Shown: positions 1-8,649 of the stretch, in pieces
How the letters are laid out: every line of letters starts with the position of its first letter
Numbering within the stretch: the first letter of the stretch is position 1
DNA from: Sporomusa malonica
Lineage (GTDB): Bacteria; Bacillota; Negativicutes; Sporomusales; Sporomusaceae
DNA: 64,000 nt
Reading direction: 5' to 3' (one strand)
Assembly (NCBI RefSeq): GCF_041428715.1
Contig: NZ_CP155572.1
Position numbers and translations under genes: made by a program
Notes under the pieces: model-generated
Told to the model about the DNA's origin: nothing
The model's input: only the letters and a program-made list of their open reading frames with translations
The model's database searches: none

Positions 1-113
1 TGCGATCCGGCTGTGGCCGTCGTGACCAAAAAGCCTTCTTTGGTCAGATATAATCTGATTATGTCGCTGATTTCCGGTTCATCATCCACGACTAAGATAT
101 GTTTACCTGCCAT
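1..113 (-). CDS. Response regulator, N-terminal part (runs off window)
   Basis: The reverse strand reads from an ATG at 113-111 into MAGKHILVVDDEPEISDI and continues to the window edge. The VVDDEPEI stretch holds the acidic pocket (two Asp) that opens a receiver (REC) domain of a two-component response regulator. An AGGTGG ribosome binding site lies just upstream of the ATG. Only about 37 codons are visible, so the phosphoacceptor Asp and the output domain are outside the window and the family (OmpR, NtrC or other) cannot be told. Confidence 0.8.
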   Translation of the reverse strand, partial: MAGKHILVVDDEPEISDIIRLYLTKEGFLVTTATAGS

Positions 114-497
114 AAAGCCACCTCTTCTAAGGATTTATTTGGATTATTGCGTTGGTTGCTATTATTCGAGGTTAATATGTAAATTCCTCCAAATTATGCT
201 GCGAATGGGAGGATATAGTAATACTGAAATCCTTGATTCAATCTATTCTTTAGAAAATCTTTAACTTGGCAGCCGGATTAATATGCTAAACTAAAAAAAA
301 CAAACCAAAAATCTACTATGGTTTCTCAAAATATCTCAAGAAATTCGTAGTAGATTTTTGGTTTGTTCAATAGTGATGCTGAAAGTAGGAGGTATTCTAT
401 TGATATTGTCGAAAGTCTGATATTGAGTTTTCCAGATTAATCCACAAAAATGGCAAAATTATATTGGGCTGATTCTATGGTAAGAGGAGTCGGGGCT
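114..497. other. Intergenic region between divergent genes
   Basis: This AT-rich gap separates the reverse response regulator from the forward Pls-like gene, so it should carry both promoters. I could not fix a convincing -35/-10 pair. Its one clear structure is the 20-bp inverted repeat at 299-367. A GGAGG-like motif at about 388-393 is not followed by a supportable reading frame. Confidence 0.5.
299..367. repeat. Perfect 20-bp inverted repeat with 29-nt loop
   Basis: The arms 299-318 and 348-367 are exact reverse complements; their inner ends read ATCTACTA and TAGTAGAT. The 29-nt spacer is itself partly symmetric (TTTCTC ... AAGAAA). No T-run follows the right arm, so it is not a standard terminator for the forward strand. 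The A-run before the left arm would give a U-run on the reverse strand, but no reverse gene ends here. It could be a small mobile-element remnant or a regulatory hairpin in the 5' leader of the next gene. Confidence 0.75.
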
Positions 498-3400
498 ATG
501 AGTGAACAACACCATAAGATTTTGCAGGAGTTCAGCGGTGCAGCGTTTAATCCGGACTATTGCCGGGACGAGTTCTTGCATGAATTGTTTGAAAACAATG
601 CGGAGCGGTATTCTAGTAAAACAGCCTTAGAGTGTGGGAATGTAAAACTTACCTATAGGGAACTGGATAAGCGCAGTAATCAATTAGCTTATTATCTGCG
701 TAAACAAGGACTGCAGACTGGTGACAATGTGGTATTAATGCTTGACAAGACAGAGTATTTATATATTGCAATGATTGGTGTGATGAAAGCCGGTGCGGCA
801 TATGTCCCGGTAGATCTGTCATTTCCTGTTGAACGTGTTGATTTTATCCTGAAAGATTCAGCTGCCCCGATCTGTATAACCACTGCCAAGCTTTGGGAAG
901 CCGTCGGCAATCAAATATCAGGTTTTCTGGTACAGACTCTTTTGGTAGATCAAGATTGGTCGGTTGTAGCTAAAGAAAGTGAGCAGCGTTTGCTGCCCGA
1001 AACAATTGGGCTTAATAGAGAGGCATTATTTTCTCCTTGTTATATTATCTATACGTCAGGCACTACCGGCAGGCCTAAAGGGTGTATTATTGATCACCGA
1101 AACATCTGCAACTACGTCCGAGGTGCAACGGCAACCTACGGAATTAAGCCGGAGGACCGCATTCTCCAGTGCGCCTCAATTGCTTTTGACGCTTCGCTTG
1201 AAGAAATATGGATGGCTTTTGCCAACGGTGGTACTTTGATCGCCGGGACAAAGGAGATTATGCAATCAGGTCCCCAGTTTGGAGAGATGATGACCTGTCA
1301 TAACGTGACGGTGTTGTCCTGTTCACCTACGCTTCTTTCAATGGTAGAAAGTGAAATGGATACAATCCGTATAATCATTTTAGGCGGGGAAGCGTGTCCC
1401 CATGACTTGGTAAAACGCTGGTATAATCCTAATCGCGTTTTGTTTAACTCCTATGGACCGACTGAGACGACCATTGTGGCAACAGTTGGTGAATTGCGAC
1501 CAGACAAGCCAGTGACCATCGGCAGAGCTTTGCCGAACTATCGCACATATATTGTTAATGAAAAACTTGAACTAGTGCCCATTGGTGAAGAGGGTGAATT
1601 GCTTATTGCCGGTCCGGGTGTTTCCCGTGGTTATTTGAATATGGATGATCTGGATTTTCGGCGATTTATTTTCACCAATAAGCTGACAGGTGAGCCGTTG
1701 TGTCTTTATCGGACTGGTGACCTTGCCCGTTACAATAGCGAAGGGGAAATTGAATACCTGGGTCGTAGTGATGATCAAGTTAAACTGCGTGGATTTCGCA
1801 TAGAACTATCGGAAATTGAATCTATTCTCATGCAAAATCCAGCAATACTGTCGGCAGCTGTAGCCTTACATCACACTGGGCAGCAACTGGCTGCTTATGT
1901 TGTAATTAGGGAAGGCCATACCATCAAATATAAAGAGCTCAGGGAAACCTTGAAAAAAAGACTGCCGCCCTATATGATACCGTCCTGGCTGGATGAGGTC
2001 GAGTCATTGCCTACATCTAGCAGCGGCAAAATAAACCGCAAGCAACTTCCGGCTGCTCAGCATCCGTTTGTCGATGAGCAGCGGCAAATTAATGGACCCT
2101 GTACCCCGGTTGAAGAGCAAATTGTCGCTGTATGGCGCGATGTCTTTCCAAATATCGAAATATCTACTAATGATGACTTTTTTTATGACCTTGGTGGTCA
2201 TTCGCTTTTGGCGGCTGGTGCAGTCTCCAAACTTCGTAAAATAGATAAATTCAAGGGCATTGCAGTAAGGGACATTTACAAGTATCCCACAATTGAAAGT
2301 TTGGCAAAGTTCCTCCAAGCACTTGACCAACCTCGGCCTCTAAAGGGTAAAAAGGAATTTCACAAAGCTTCTGGTTTTGCCTACTTTTGCTGCGCGATTG
2401 CCCAAGGTGCAGCTATCCTTATTCATTCTCTGTTGAATTTCTGGCAATGGCTTGGGCCTTTTATGTTATTTGCCCATTTCTCCGCCCATGGCATGGACGC
2501 CATCCAGGCCGCATTTATTGGGCTGCTTGTTTATGCTGGTTCCATTCCTGTGATTTTTGCGATTGTCGTTCTGGCGAAATGGCTAATTATTGGGAAGATA
2601 AGACCAGGTAGTTATCCGCTATGGGGCTGGTATTATTTTCGGTACTGGTTTATACGCCAACTCATCAGGGCTATCCCTATAAATTTTTTGGCGGGAAGTC
2701 CCGTCTTACCTATATTTTATCGTCTGATGGGAGCCAAGATTGGCAAAGGAGTGTATTTTGGTTCGTACGATCTTACAGCCTTTGACTTGCTTACTGTAGG
2801 AAATGGTTCAAGCATCGGCACAGACAGCAGCGTGAATGGATCTTGGGTAGAGGGAGGCATGCTGCATCTGGCACCCATTCAGATTGGTGAAAACTGTAAA
2901 ATCGGCAGCCGAGCAATATTGGCTGGTAATAATATTATGGAGGATGGCGCGGCTTTAGGTGATATATCCTTATTACCTGAAGGTGTGAACATTCCGGGTA
3001 ACGAATTATGGTCAGGCTCGCCTGCACAGTTTACAACGCTTATCCACGTAGCGGAAAAACGAGAAATTACATGGTCATTTTATCATGTTATACTTTTTGC
3101 AATCGGGGCTGTTTTACTGCCTACTCTTATAGAAGGACTGTTTTTCCCAGGACTCATCTTTGTAGAGGAAGTGCTGATATTATCTGATGGACTTGGCTGG
3201 TGGTTTATTTATGCGCCGTTTCTTGCCCTAATATTTATTCTGTTACTACTAGTGACCACCACCTTGCTCAAAAAAGTCTTATGTTTTGATATGAAAGAAA
3301 GCCGGTATCCGTTAAACAGCTTTTTCTATTTCCGATATTGGCTGTTTAGTCAGCTCTTCCGATATGTTGAGACAGTGCTTGGTGGTCTTTTCGGTACGAT

Positions 3401-4466
3401 ATACACCAGACAATGGCTTCTTACACTGGGAGTACGTCTTGGCCCAGGGACTGAGGTTTCTTATGTGCGTGATATTATTCCGGAAATGTTGGAAGTTGGC
3501 AAAGGTTGTTTTATTGCCGACGATGCTAGTATTAATGGCTCGACAATAGATGGAGGGTATTTGTACTTAAAGAAGACTTGTATTGGTGATTATACTTTTA
3601 TTGGTAATAGTGCAGTAGTGCCTGCAGGCACAAGGATTGGCAGTCATTGTCTCATCGGAGTTCTTTCAACAGTTTCTTCACAAAGTCCAATACCTGATGG
3701 CACAGCTTGGTTAGGCTCTCCGCCAATTTTTCTACCAAAACGGCAAAAACTGGAACAATTTGGTGAGGAGCAAACCTTTAAACCGAAAAAGGCATTAGTA
3801 TTGCAGCGGTGTATCATCGACTTTTTCAAGATCATATTGCCAACAACAATATTTATTATTTTGGCTTGCATTATAATTGATCTTACCCTTACCTATTCTG
3901 CAGAAAGCAGCACATGGTATTTAATTGCTCTTACACCCTTTATTTATATTCTGTCAGGAATAGTATGTATTTTAGTATTTGCAGGATTCAAGAGACTGCT
4001 GGTGGGAAGATATAAGCCAGGGGTCCATCCTTTGTGGAGCCCCTTTGTATGGGTTTCAGAGCTGATTACTGGCGTGTACGAGGGTCTTATCGTCAACTTC
4101 TTTTATAATTCATTGCTGGGTACGCCTTATGTTTCCAGGGTTTTGCGCCTGTTTGGCGTTAAGATAGGCAACCGTTGTTATATTGATACTAGTTGGATGA
4201 CTGAATTTGATCTTATTGAAATAGGCGATGACGTAGCCCTTAATGATGATGCCAATCTTCAAACCCATCTTTTTGAAGACCGTATTATGAAGCTGGGGAA
4301 AATACAAATAGGCGATAGGTGTACAGTGGGCGCAGCCGCCACTATACTCTATGACGTACAACTAGAAGCGGGCGTCGGAGTGTCTGATCTTACCCTAATT
4401 ATGAAGGGTGAGACTATGCCGGCACATACAGACTGGCAAGGTGTACCAGGTCAGCGTATGCGGTAA
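498..4466 (+). CDS. Pls/PosA-type single-module NRPS-like synthetase with membrane C-terminus (predicted lysine-activating)
   Basis: About 1322 aa. Residues ~20-550 form an adenylation domain: YTSGTTGRPKG (A3), NSYGPTETT (A5), YRTGDLARY (A7), SSSGKINR (A10 lysine). A carrier domain follows with LGGHSL; Ser569 would carry phosphopantetheine. The remaining ~700 aa hold three repeats, each a pair of membrane segments, a PL(W/N)-aromatic segment near residues 703, 933 and 1172, and a left-handed-helix-like domain. No condensation or thioesterase domain is present. This A-T-membrane-C1/C2/C3 order is that of Streptomyces epsilon-poly-lysine synthetase and relatives. Aligning the pocket by eye to GrsA gives D-A-E-S-I-G-S-I-V-K, eight of ten matching the lysine code I remember for bacitracin synthetase. 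Start 498 is preferred over an earlier ATG at 450 because AGAGGAG precedes it. The product is inferred, not shown. Confidence 0.82.
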   Translation: MSEQHHKILQEFSGAAFNPDYCRDEFLHELFENNAERYSSKTALECGNVKLTYRELDKRSNQLAYYLRKQGLQTGDNVVLMLDKTEYLYIAMIGVMKAGAAYVPVDLSFPVERVDFILKDSAAPICITTAKLWEAVGNQISGFLVQTLLVDQDWSVVAKESEQRLLPETIGLNREALFSPCYIIYTSGTTGRPKGCIIDHRNICNYVRGATATYGIKPEDRILQCASIAFDASLEEIWMAFANGGTLIAGTKEIMQSGPQFGEMMTCHNVTVLSCSPTLLSMVESEMDTIRIIILGGEACPHDLVKRWYNPNRVLFNSYGPTETTIVATVGELRPDKPVTIGRALPNYRTYIVNEKLELVPIGEEGELLIAGPGVSRGYLNMDDLDFRRFIFTNKLTGEPLCLYRTGDLARYNSEGEIEYLGRSDDQVKLRGFRIELSEIESILMQNPAILSAAVALHHTGQQLAAYVVIREGHTIKYKELRETLKKRLPPYMIPSWLDEVESLPTSSSGKINRKQLPAAQHPFVDEQRQINGPCTPVEEQIVAVWRDVFPNIEISTNDDFFYDLGGHSLLAAGAVSKLRKIDKFKGIAVRDIYKYPTIESLAKFLQALDQPRPLKGKKEFHKASGFAYFCCAIAQGAAILIHSLLNFWQWLGPFMLFAHFSAHGMDAIQAAFIGLLVYAGSIPVIFAIVVLAKWLIIGKIRPGSYPLWGWYYFRYWFIRQLIRAIPINFLAGSPVLPIFYRLMGAKIGKGVYFGSYDLTAFDLLTVGNGSSIGTDSSVNGSWVEGGMLHLAPIQIGENCKIGSRAILAGNNIMEDGAALGDISLLPEGVNIPGNELWSGSPAQFTTLIHVAEKREITWSFYHVILFAIGAVLLPTLIEGLFFPGLIFVEEVLILSDGLGWWFIYAPFLALIFILLLLVTTTLLKKVLCFDMKESRYPLNSFFYFRYWLFSQLFRYVETVLGGLFGTIYTRQWLLTLGVRLGPGTEVSYVRDIIPEMLEVGKGCFIADDASINGSTIDGGYLYLKKTCIGDYTFIGNSAVVPAGTRIGSHCLIGVLSTVSSQSPIPDGTAWLGSPPIFLPKRQKLEQFGEEQTFKPKKALVLQRCIIDFFKIILPTTIFIILACIIIDLTLTYSAESSTWYLIALTPFIYILSGIVCILVFAGFKRLLVGRYKPGVHPLWSPFVWVSELITGVYEGLIVNFFYNSLLGTPYVSRVLRLFGVKIGNRCYIDTSWMTEFDLIEIGDDVALNDDANLQTHLFEDRIMKLGKIQIGDRCTVGAAATILYDVQLEAGVGVSDLTLIMKGETMPAHTDWQGVPGQRMR

Positions 4467-4850
4467 AGTTATTTTTGCTTCACAATTAAAGATGATATGG
4501 AGATTAACGTTTGCTTTATACATGTAGAGCAACAAATGAAAAAATACGCCCAGTGGTCAGTCGACCAAAGGGTGTATTTTTATTTAAGATAAAGAACTAA
4601 TTGATCGGACGGTCATGGGCGGAGCCTAATAATTTGCCATATATTGCTGTAAAAGGAAGGATATAGTAGCAGGGCGACGAATATCTCTTTCATCATGGAA
4701 GTTTTCGAGTAACTTGTGAGGAGACTGGTTTGCCAAGGATCGACGCAAGCCGTGTTTTCTTTAAGATTTGAAGTGCGTTGATTTTTTCTGTATTGATTCG
4801 ATTCAGCTTTGCAGAGAACTTTAACTTTGTATTGCTAAAGGAGGATGATT
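4467..4850. other. Intergenic region before the NCS2 permease
   Basis: Holds the terminator at 4541-4582 and then about 260 bp with no reading frame I can support. I looked for a purine-type riboswitch because a nucleobase permease follows and did not recognise one. A strong AAAGGAGG ribosome binding site ends the gap at 4837-4844. Confidence 0.5.
4541..4582 (+). terminator. Rho-independent terminator after the Pls-like gene
   Basis: AAATACGCCC pairs with GGGTGTATTT (one G-U pair), with an inner TGGTC/GACCA stem, and is followed by a T-rich stretch. The A-run on the left would also serve the opposite strand. Confidence 0.75.
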
Positions 4851-6563
4851 GTGTCTGATACGAAACATAAAAAACCGACCAATATCATTTATGGCGTTGA
4901 TGACAAGCTGCCGCTGGGAGCATTAGTGCCATTGGTATTGCAACAAATTGCTACTCTGTCAGTTGATCTCATGTTTCCAGTATTCATTGTTGCCGCAATT
5001 GGCGGAACAACAGAACTGGCACGAAGTTTTGTTAGTCTTATGATGATCACTATGGGAATTGGGACAATAATGCAAGCATGTAACAAAGGATGGGTAGGGT
5101 CAGGTTATTTATGCGCCCATGAGACTAATGCTTTACTTTTACCGGTTTCCATGTTGGCAGCAAAGAACGGTGGCCTTCACCTGGTGCTGGGGATGACGGT
5201 TGTGGCGGGGGCGGCGCAGGTTTTGTTTAGCAAGGTGATACACAAGTTGAGGGTGCTGTTTCCTGTTGAAATTACGGGACTGATCATTACTATGCTGCCT
5301 ATTTCCTTTATCAGATACAGCTTTTTCAGTTTTGTGGGGGATGGTAGAGGGTCAGATAGTCTGGAAGCGTTGATCGCGTTTGTAACGCTGGCTGTTATTA
5401 TGGTTATGTTCATCTGGGGAAAAGAATGGATGCGGCAATATTCCATAGTAGCCGGGATTATAGTCGGGTTTCTGGCTTCCTACTTCACCAGAGTCCTTAC
5501 CGAAGAGCATTTACAAAAAATTGCGGCAGCTCCTAATATTGCTTTCCCCAACATGAGCCATGTTGGCTGGTCATTTGATCTGGATTTGCTAGTTCCTTTT
5601 TTGCTGCTGGCGTTTTGCTCCAGTCTAAAAACGCTTGGTAATGTTTCTGCTTGTCAGAAAGTTAATGATGAAAATTGGACAAAGCTGGACATGAAATCGA
5701 TCAGCGGCGGCCTGTTTGCCGAAGGGCTAGGCACAATGCTTGGGGGCTTTATGGGTTCTATGGGGCAAACTACCAGTTCGGGCAGCATCGGGCTTGCTAT
5801 TGCGACCGGGGCTGTTAGCCGTTACATTGGGTATTGTGTTGGCGCTGCGTTTATCGTACTTGCCTTTTTGCCCAAGATTAGCACAATTTTCGCCATTATG
5901 CCAGAGCCGGTCATGGCAGCTATTTTAATGGTGGAAATAGTGTTTATAATTCCGGCAGGAATGCAGATGTGTACCTCGCGTATGCTGGATTCGCGCAAAT
6001 TTTTCGTTTTAGGTCTGGCTTTTACTATTGGTTTGGCCGTAGAGATGTTTCCCGGCTTTGAATCATCCTTGCCAGTATATTTGCAGCCTTTGTTCAAATC
6101 ATCGCTTTCGGCTACGGCGCTGTCGGCTGTTCTGCTCAATTTACTGTTTCGTATTGGTATTGCCAAGCATCAGGTTACCGAGATGGCCCCCGGGGCGATC
6201 TCTTCAGAAGAAATAGCTCATTTTATGGAAGCTAATGGTGCAGCCTGGGGGGCGCGAAGAGAAATTATCAATCGCGCTTCGGCAGTTCTCAATGAATTTA
6301 TAGAATCGGCGGCAGAACTGGGGTTGGCCAAAGGGGCGGTTAAGGTGGATGTTAGCTTTGAGGAATTTAACCTGGACGTGGACATTTATTATGAAGGAAC
6401 GTTGATGCAGTTTCCGGACATAAGACCAACTGAAGCTGAACTCTTGGCAGATGAAGCAGCATTTGTCAAACTGTCAGGTTATCTGATCAAACAGCATGTT
6501 GACTGGCTTAAGGCAGACAGTAATAACGATAATTGTCATATCAGGTTCCATTTTGATCATTAA
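4851..6563 (+). CDS. NCS2-family nucleobase (xanthine/uracil-type) permease with C-terminal extension
   Basis: A 570-aa integral membrane protein. The first ~445 residues are hydrophobic with the NCS2 layout, including the opening LPLGALVPLVLQQI and the GGFMGSMGQTTSSGS region expected at the substrate-binding segment. It should import a purine or pyrimidine base by ion symport at the inner membrane. The last ~120 residues are soluble and charged, beyond the usual 430-460 aa family length. They contain NRASAVLNEFIESA and a beta-like VKVDVSFEEFNLDVDIYYEG stretch that faintly recalls a histidine-kinase-type ATPase fold. I do not recognise this domain. The GTG at 4851 is chosen because AAAGGAGG ends at 4844; the ATG at 4845 touches that site. 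The decarboxylase gene follows 43 bp later. Confidence 0.8.
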   Translation: MSDTKHKKPTNIIYGVDDKLPLGALVPLVLQQIATLSVDLMFPVFIVAAIGGTTELARSFVSLMMITMGIGTIMQACNKGWVGSGYLCAHETNALLLPVSMLAAKNGGLHLVLGMTVVAGAAQVLFSKVIHKLRVLFPVEITGLIITMLPISFIRYSFFSFVGDGRGSDSLEALIAFVTLAVIMVMFIWGKEWMRQYSIVAGIIVGFLASYFTRVLTEEHLQKIAAAPNIAFPNMSHVGWSFDLDLLVPFLLLAFCSSLKTLGNVSACQKVNDENWTKLDMKSISGGLFAEGLGTMLGGFMGSMGQTTSSGSIGLAIATGAVSRYIGYCVGAAFIVLAFLPKISTIFAIMPEPVMAAILMVEIVFIIPAGMQMCTSRMLDSRKFFVLGLAFTIGLAVEMFPGFESSLPVYLQPLFKSSLSATALSAVLLNLLFRIGIAKHQVTEMAPGAISSEEIAHFMEANGAAWGARREIINRASAVLNEFIESAAELGLAKGAVKVDVSFEEFNLDVDIYYEGTLMQFPDIRPTEAELLADEAAFVKLSGYLIKQHVDWLKADSNNDNCHIRFHFDH

Positions 6564-6606
6564 AGAGAAATACTGTTGTAAATAAAAGCAAGAGAAAGTG
6601 GTGTGA

Positions 6607-7365
6607 ATGATGAAAAAAAGTATTTTAGTAGCTTGTATGATATTGATGTTCGTTTCGCTGGGATTTACGCCTGCGTTTGATAGAGAGACTGTCTATCAGG
6701 GGTCTACCATTGAGGCTCTTCTGGCAGGAAATTATGATGGTGTGGATACCGTGAAAAATCTTAAGACCAAAGGTGATACCGGGCTGGGGACCTTTGCCGG
6801 TCTTGACGGTGAAATGATTGTAGTGGATGGGAAAGTCTACAAGGTAGCGAAAAACGGCAAAGTTACCGTTGAAGGTGATGCTGTCCAAACTCCGTTTTAT
6901 GCTGTTACCTATTTTGATGCCGATATAACAAAAAAAATCGCAGGTACTGAGATAAAACTTGACTCACTCAAGCTGGAACTGGATAAACTGCGTGTCCGCA
7001 ATGATCTGCCTTATACGATAATAATCAAGGGAACGTTCAAGGTAATAAAAGTGCGCAGTACTGGCCCGTATCAACAGCCGTATCCGCTGCTCTCAGATGC
7101 TTTAAAAGAGCAGAACGAGATCGTATATTCCGATATATCCGGCAGGCTAGTAGGCTTTTGGCTGCCTGACTATCTGGGGAACACGAACGCCGCCGGGTAT
7201 CATCTGCACTTTCTTTCAGATGACATTGAAAAGGGGGGGCATGTGCTTGATTTGATGCTAACAGATGCTGAGATAAGACTTGATGAAACACCGAAGATGC
7301 ATATCCAGTTTTCTCCCTACCCAACCAAGCCGTTGAAAAAGCCGGATAACTATAAAGCATTATAA
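6607..7365 (+). CDS. budA: Exported alpha-acetolactate decarboxylase
   Basis: 252 aa. It converts alpha-acetolactate to acetoin and CO2, relieving pyruvate or acid load. Family signs are the substrate-site stretch RSTGPYQQPYPLL and the zinc-ligand segment with AAGYHLHFLSDD followed by GGHVLD, which supplies three histidines. The N-terminus (KK, then ILVACMILMFVSLGF) is a typical signal peptide, so the enzyme is probably exported, as in some Bacillus and Brevibacillus homologues. ATG codons stand side by side at 6607 and 6610, so the exact start is uncertain by one residue. It lies 43 bp after the NCS2 permease and may share its transcript; no acetolactate synthase gene is adjacent. Confidence 0.92.
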   Translation: MMKKSILVACMILMFVSLGFTPAFDRETVYQGSTIEALLAGNYDGVDTVKNLKTKGDTGLGTFAGLDGEMIVVDGKVYKVAKNGKVTVEGDAVQTPFYAVTYFDADITKKIAGTEIKLDSLKLELDKLRVRNDLPYTIIIKGTFKVIKVRSTGPYQQPYPLLSDALKEQNEIVYSDISGRLVGFWLPDYLGNTNAAGYHLHFLSDDIEKGGHVLDLMLTDAEIRLDETPKMHIQFSPYPTKPLKKPDNYKAL

Positions 7366-7369
7366 TATA

Positions 7370-7427
7370 ATAGCAATAGCACAAGCCTGCAAGTTTTCAT
7401 AAACTTGCAGGCTTGTGCTATTGCTAT
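7370..7427. repeat. 27-bp perfect hairpin downstream of budA
   Basis: Arms 7370-7396 and 7401-7427 are exact complements around a TCAT loop. The right arm is followed by G and an A-run rather than T, so it lacks the U-tract of a forward terminator. It probably protects or ends the budA transcript, but its length and perfection are unusual. Confidence 0.8.
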
Positions 7428-7496
7428 GAAAAAAATACGCCAGATTTGTAACCGGCGGCGAAATCGTTTCATACCATATAACAGATAGCCTGGTAG

Positions 7497-7576
7497 TTAG
7501 CTGAGGCTAAAATTTTTGGTATATCTGTTAGCTACAGCTAACTTATATTTTTTAGCCAGCTGTTAGCTAAGGTTAA
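7497..7576. promoter_or_regulatory. Three TTAGCT-N2-GSTTAA-like boxes upstream of feoA (putative DtxR-family operators)
   Basis: Three related palindromic boxes occur in 80 bp: TTAGCTGAGGCTAA at 7497-7510, TTAGCTACAGCTAA at 7528-7541 (extended to GTTAGCTACAGCTAAC) and TTAGCTAAGGTTAA at 7563-7576. Start-to-start spacings are 31 and 35 bp. They resemble the TTAGGTTAGCCTAACC style of DtxR/IdeR iron boxes, and a DtxR/MntR-family gene follows the feo genes. Iron-dependent repression of feo through these boxes is inferred from that resemblance and from the context. Confidence 0.65.
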
Positions 7577-7594
7577 GTTAGGGAGGTTGGTACA

Positions 7595-7885
7595 GTGAGC
7601 ACTCATCAGATGTCAACAATTGCTCTTTCAGAATTGGCGGTAGGGGCGTCCTGCTTTGTGGCTAGTGTTGAGCTTGAGGGTTTATTGAGACGGCGGATAT
7701 TAGATTTGGGAATGGTGCCAGGTACACCGATTCGCTGTGTGCGGAAAAGTCCTGCCGGTGATCCGATTGCTTATGCTGTCAGGGGGAGTACCATTGCCCT
7801 GCGCAGTGACGATGCCCGCCTTATTCGAGCGTATTTACCAGACGACACACGCACATATGGGGGGAATAAAGAGTGGCACAAGTGA
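7595..7885 (+). CDS. feoA: FeoA, ferrous iron transport accessory protein
   Basis: 96 aa with the SH3-like FeoA fold signature: LSELAVGASCFVASVE, then LRRRILDLGMVPGTPI and GDPIAYAVRGSTIALR. FeoA is a small cytosolic partner of the FeoB Fe2+ transporter. The GTG at 7595 follows a GGGAGG site at 7581-7586. The C-terminal end (ADDTRTYGG-like tail) is slightly longer than minimal FeoA. The gene overlaps the FeoB GTPase gene by 13 bp, indicating translational coupling, and the three putative iron boxes lie immediately upstream. Confidence 0.93.
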   Translation: MSTHQMSTIALSELAVGASCFVASVELEGLLRRRILDLGMVPGTPIRCVRKSPAGDPIAYAVRGSTIALRSDDARLIRAYLPDDTRTYGGNKEWHK

Positions 7886-8649
7886 TTGATTCTACCATGA
7901 GAGTATTGAGGGAACATTTCGGGATTAATACCAGTCCGGGTCAGTTCGTGATTGCACTTGCAGGTAATCCTAACGTTGGCAAAAGTACTGTTTTTAACGC
8001 GTTAACCGGTCTAAGGCAACATACCGGCAACTGGCCGGGCAAAACAGTCAATAATGCGCAGGGAACCTTTACTTACAATGATAAATCATTTTTGCTGGTG
8101 GATTTACCAGGGACTTATTCCATCTTGGCTCATACGGCAGAAGAGCAGATAGCGCGGGATTTTATCTGTTTTGGCCGTCCTGATGTAACCTTGGTTGTAT
8201 TAGATGCCACATGCCTTGAAAGAAACCTGAATCTTGCGCTTCAGGTAATTGAAATGACCCCGAATGTCGTTGTTTGTGTCAATCTTATCGATGAAGCCAG
8301 AAAGAAAGGAATTCAGGTTAATATTGAGGTGCTGGAAAAAGAACTTGGCGTGCCGGTGGTCGCAACAGCAGCACGCCAAAATGAAGGTCTTGCCCACCTA
8401 ATATATACCTTGCACCTTGTAGCCACAGGTGAGTGCAAGACCAAGACTAACCAGTTAAAGTATTCATCTGCGGTAGAAGAAGCAGTGCAACTGCTTTTGC
8501 CAAGTGTTGATCGCCTTATTGGTAACAAGCTTAATCCCCGGTGGGTGGCGCTCAGGCTTTTAGATGGAGACAGAGCGTTTATTGAAAGCATTGGCATGCA
8601 CTTAAACTTGACTGATATAAGCGTGACCAAGGAGGCAGCTAACAGATGA
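7873..8649 (+). CDS. feoB: FeoB N-terminal half: G-protein domain encoded separately
   Basis: 258 aa. Residues 31-39 are the P-loop GNPNVGKST, followed by the HTGNWPGKTV switch region, DLPGTYS (G3) and NLID (G4), so this is the GTPase domain of the Fe2+ transporter FeoB. It stops at residue 258 after the helical insertion domain, and the membrane half is a separate gene whose ATG overlaps this stop codon (ATGA at 8646-8649). Standard FeoB is one protein of 650-800 aa. The clean ATGA overlap suggests a real split rather than a sequencing frameshift. The start is a GTG at 7873, inside feoA. Confidence 0.9.
   Translation: MAQVIDSTMRVLREHFGINTSPGQFVIALAGNPNVGKSTVFNALTGLRQHTGNWPGKTVNNAQGTFTYNDKSFLLVDLPGTYSILAHTAEEQIARDFICFGRPDVTLVVLDATCLERNLNLALQVIEMTPNVVVCVNLIDEARKKGIQVNIEVLEKELGVPVVATAARQNEGLAHLIYTLHLVATGECKTKTNQLKYSSAVEEAVQLLLPSVDRLIGNKLNPRWVALRLLDGDRAFIESIGMHLNLTDISVTKEAANR

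Noticed and set aside
13..264. 83-codon forward frame at the window start
   Set aside because: Its first part is antisense to the response regulator and the rest is AT-rich intergenic DNA with no ribosome site.
4585..4836. Purine or xanthine riboswitch before the NCS2 permease
   Set aside because: Position was suggestive, but I found no conserved junction or loop sequences.
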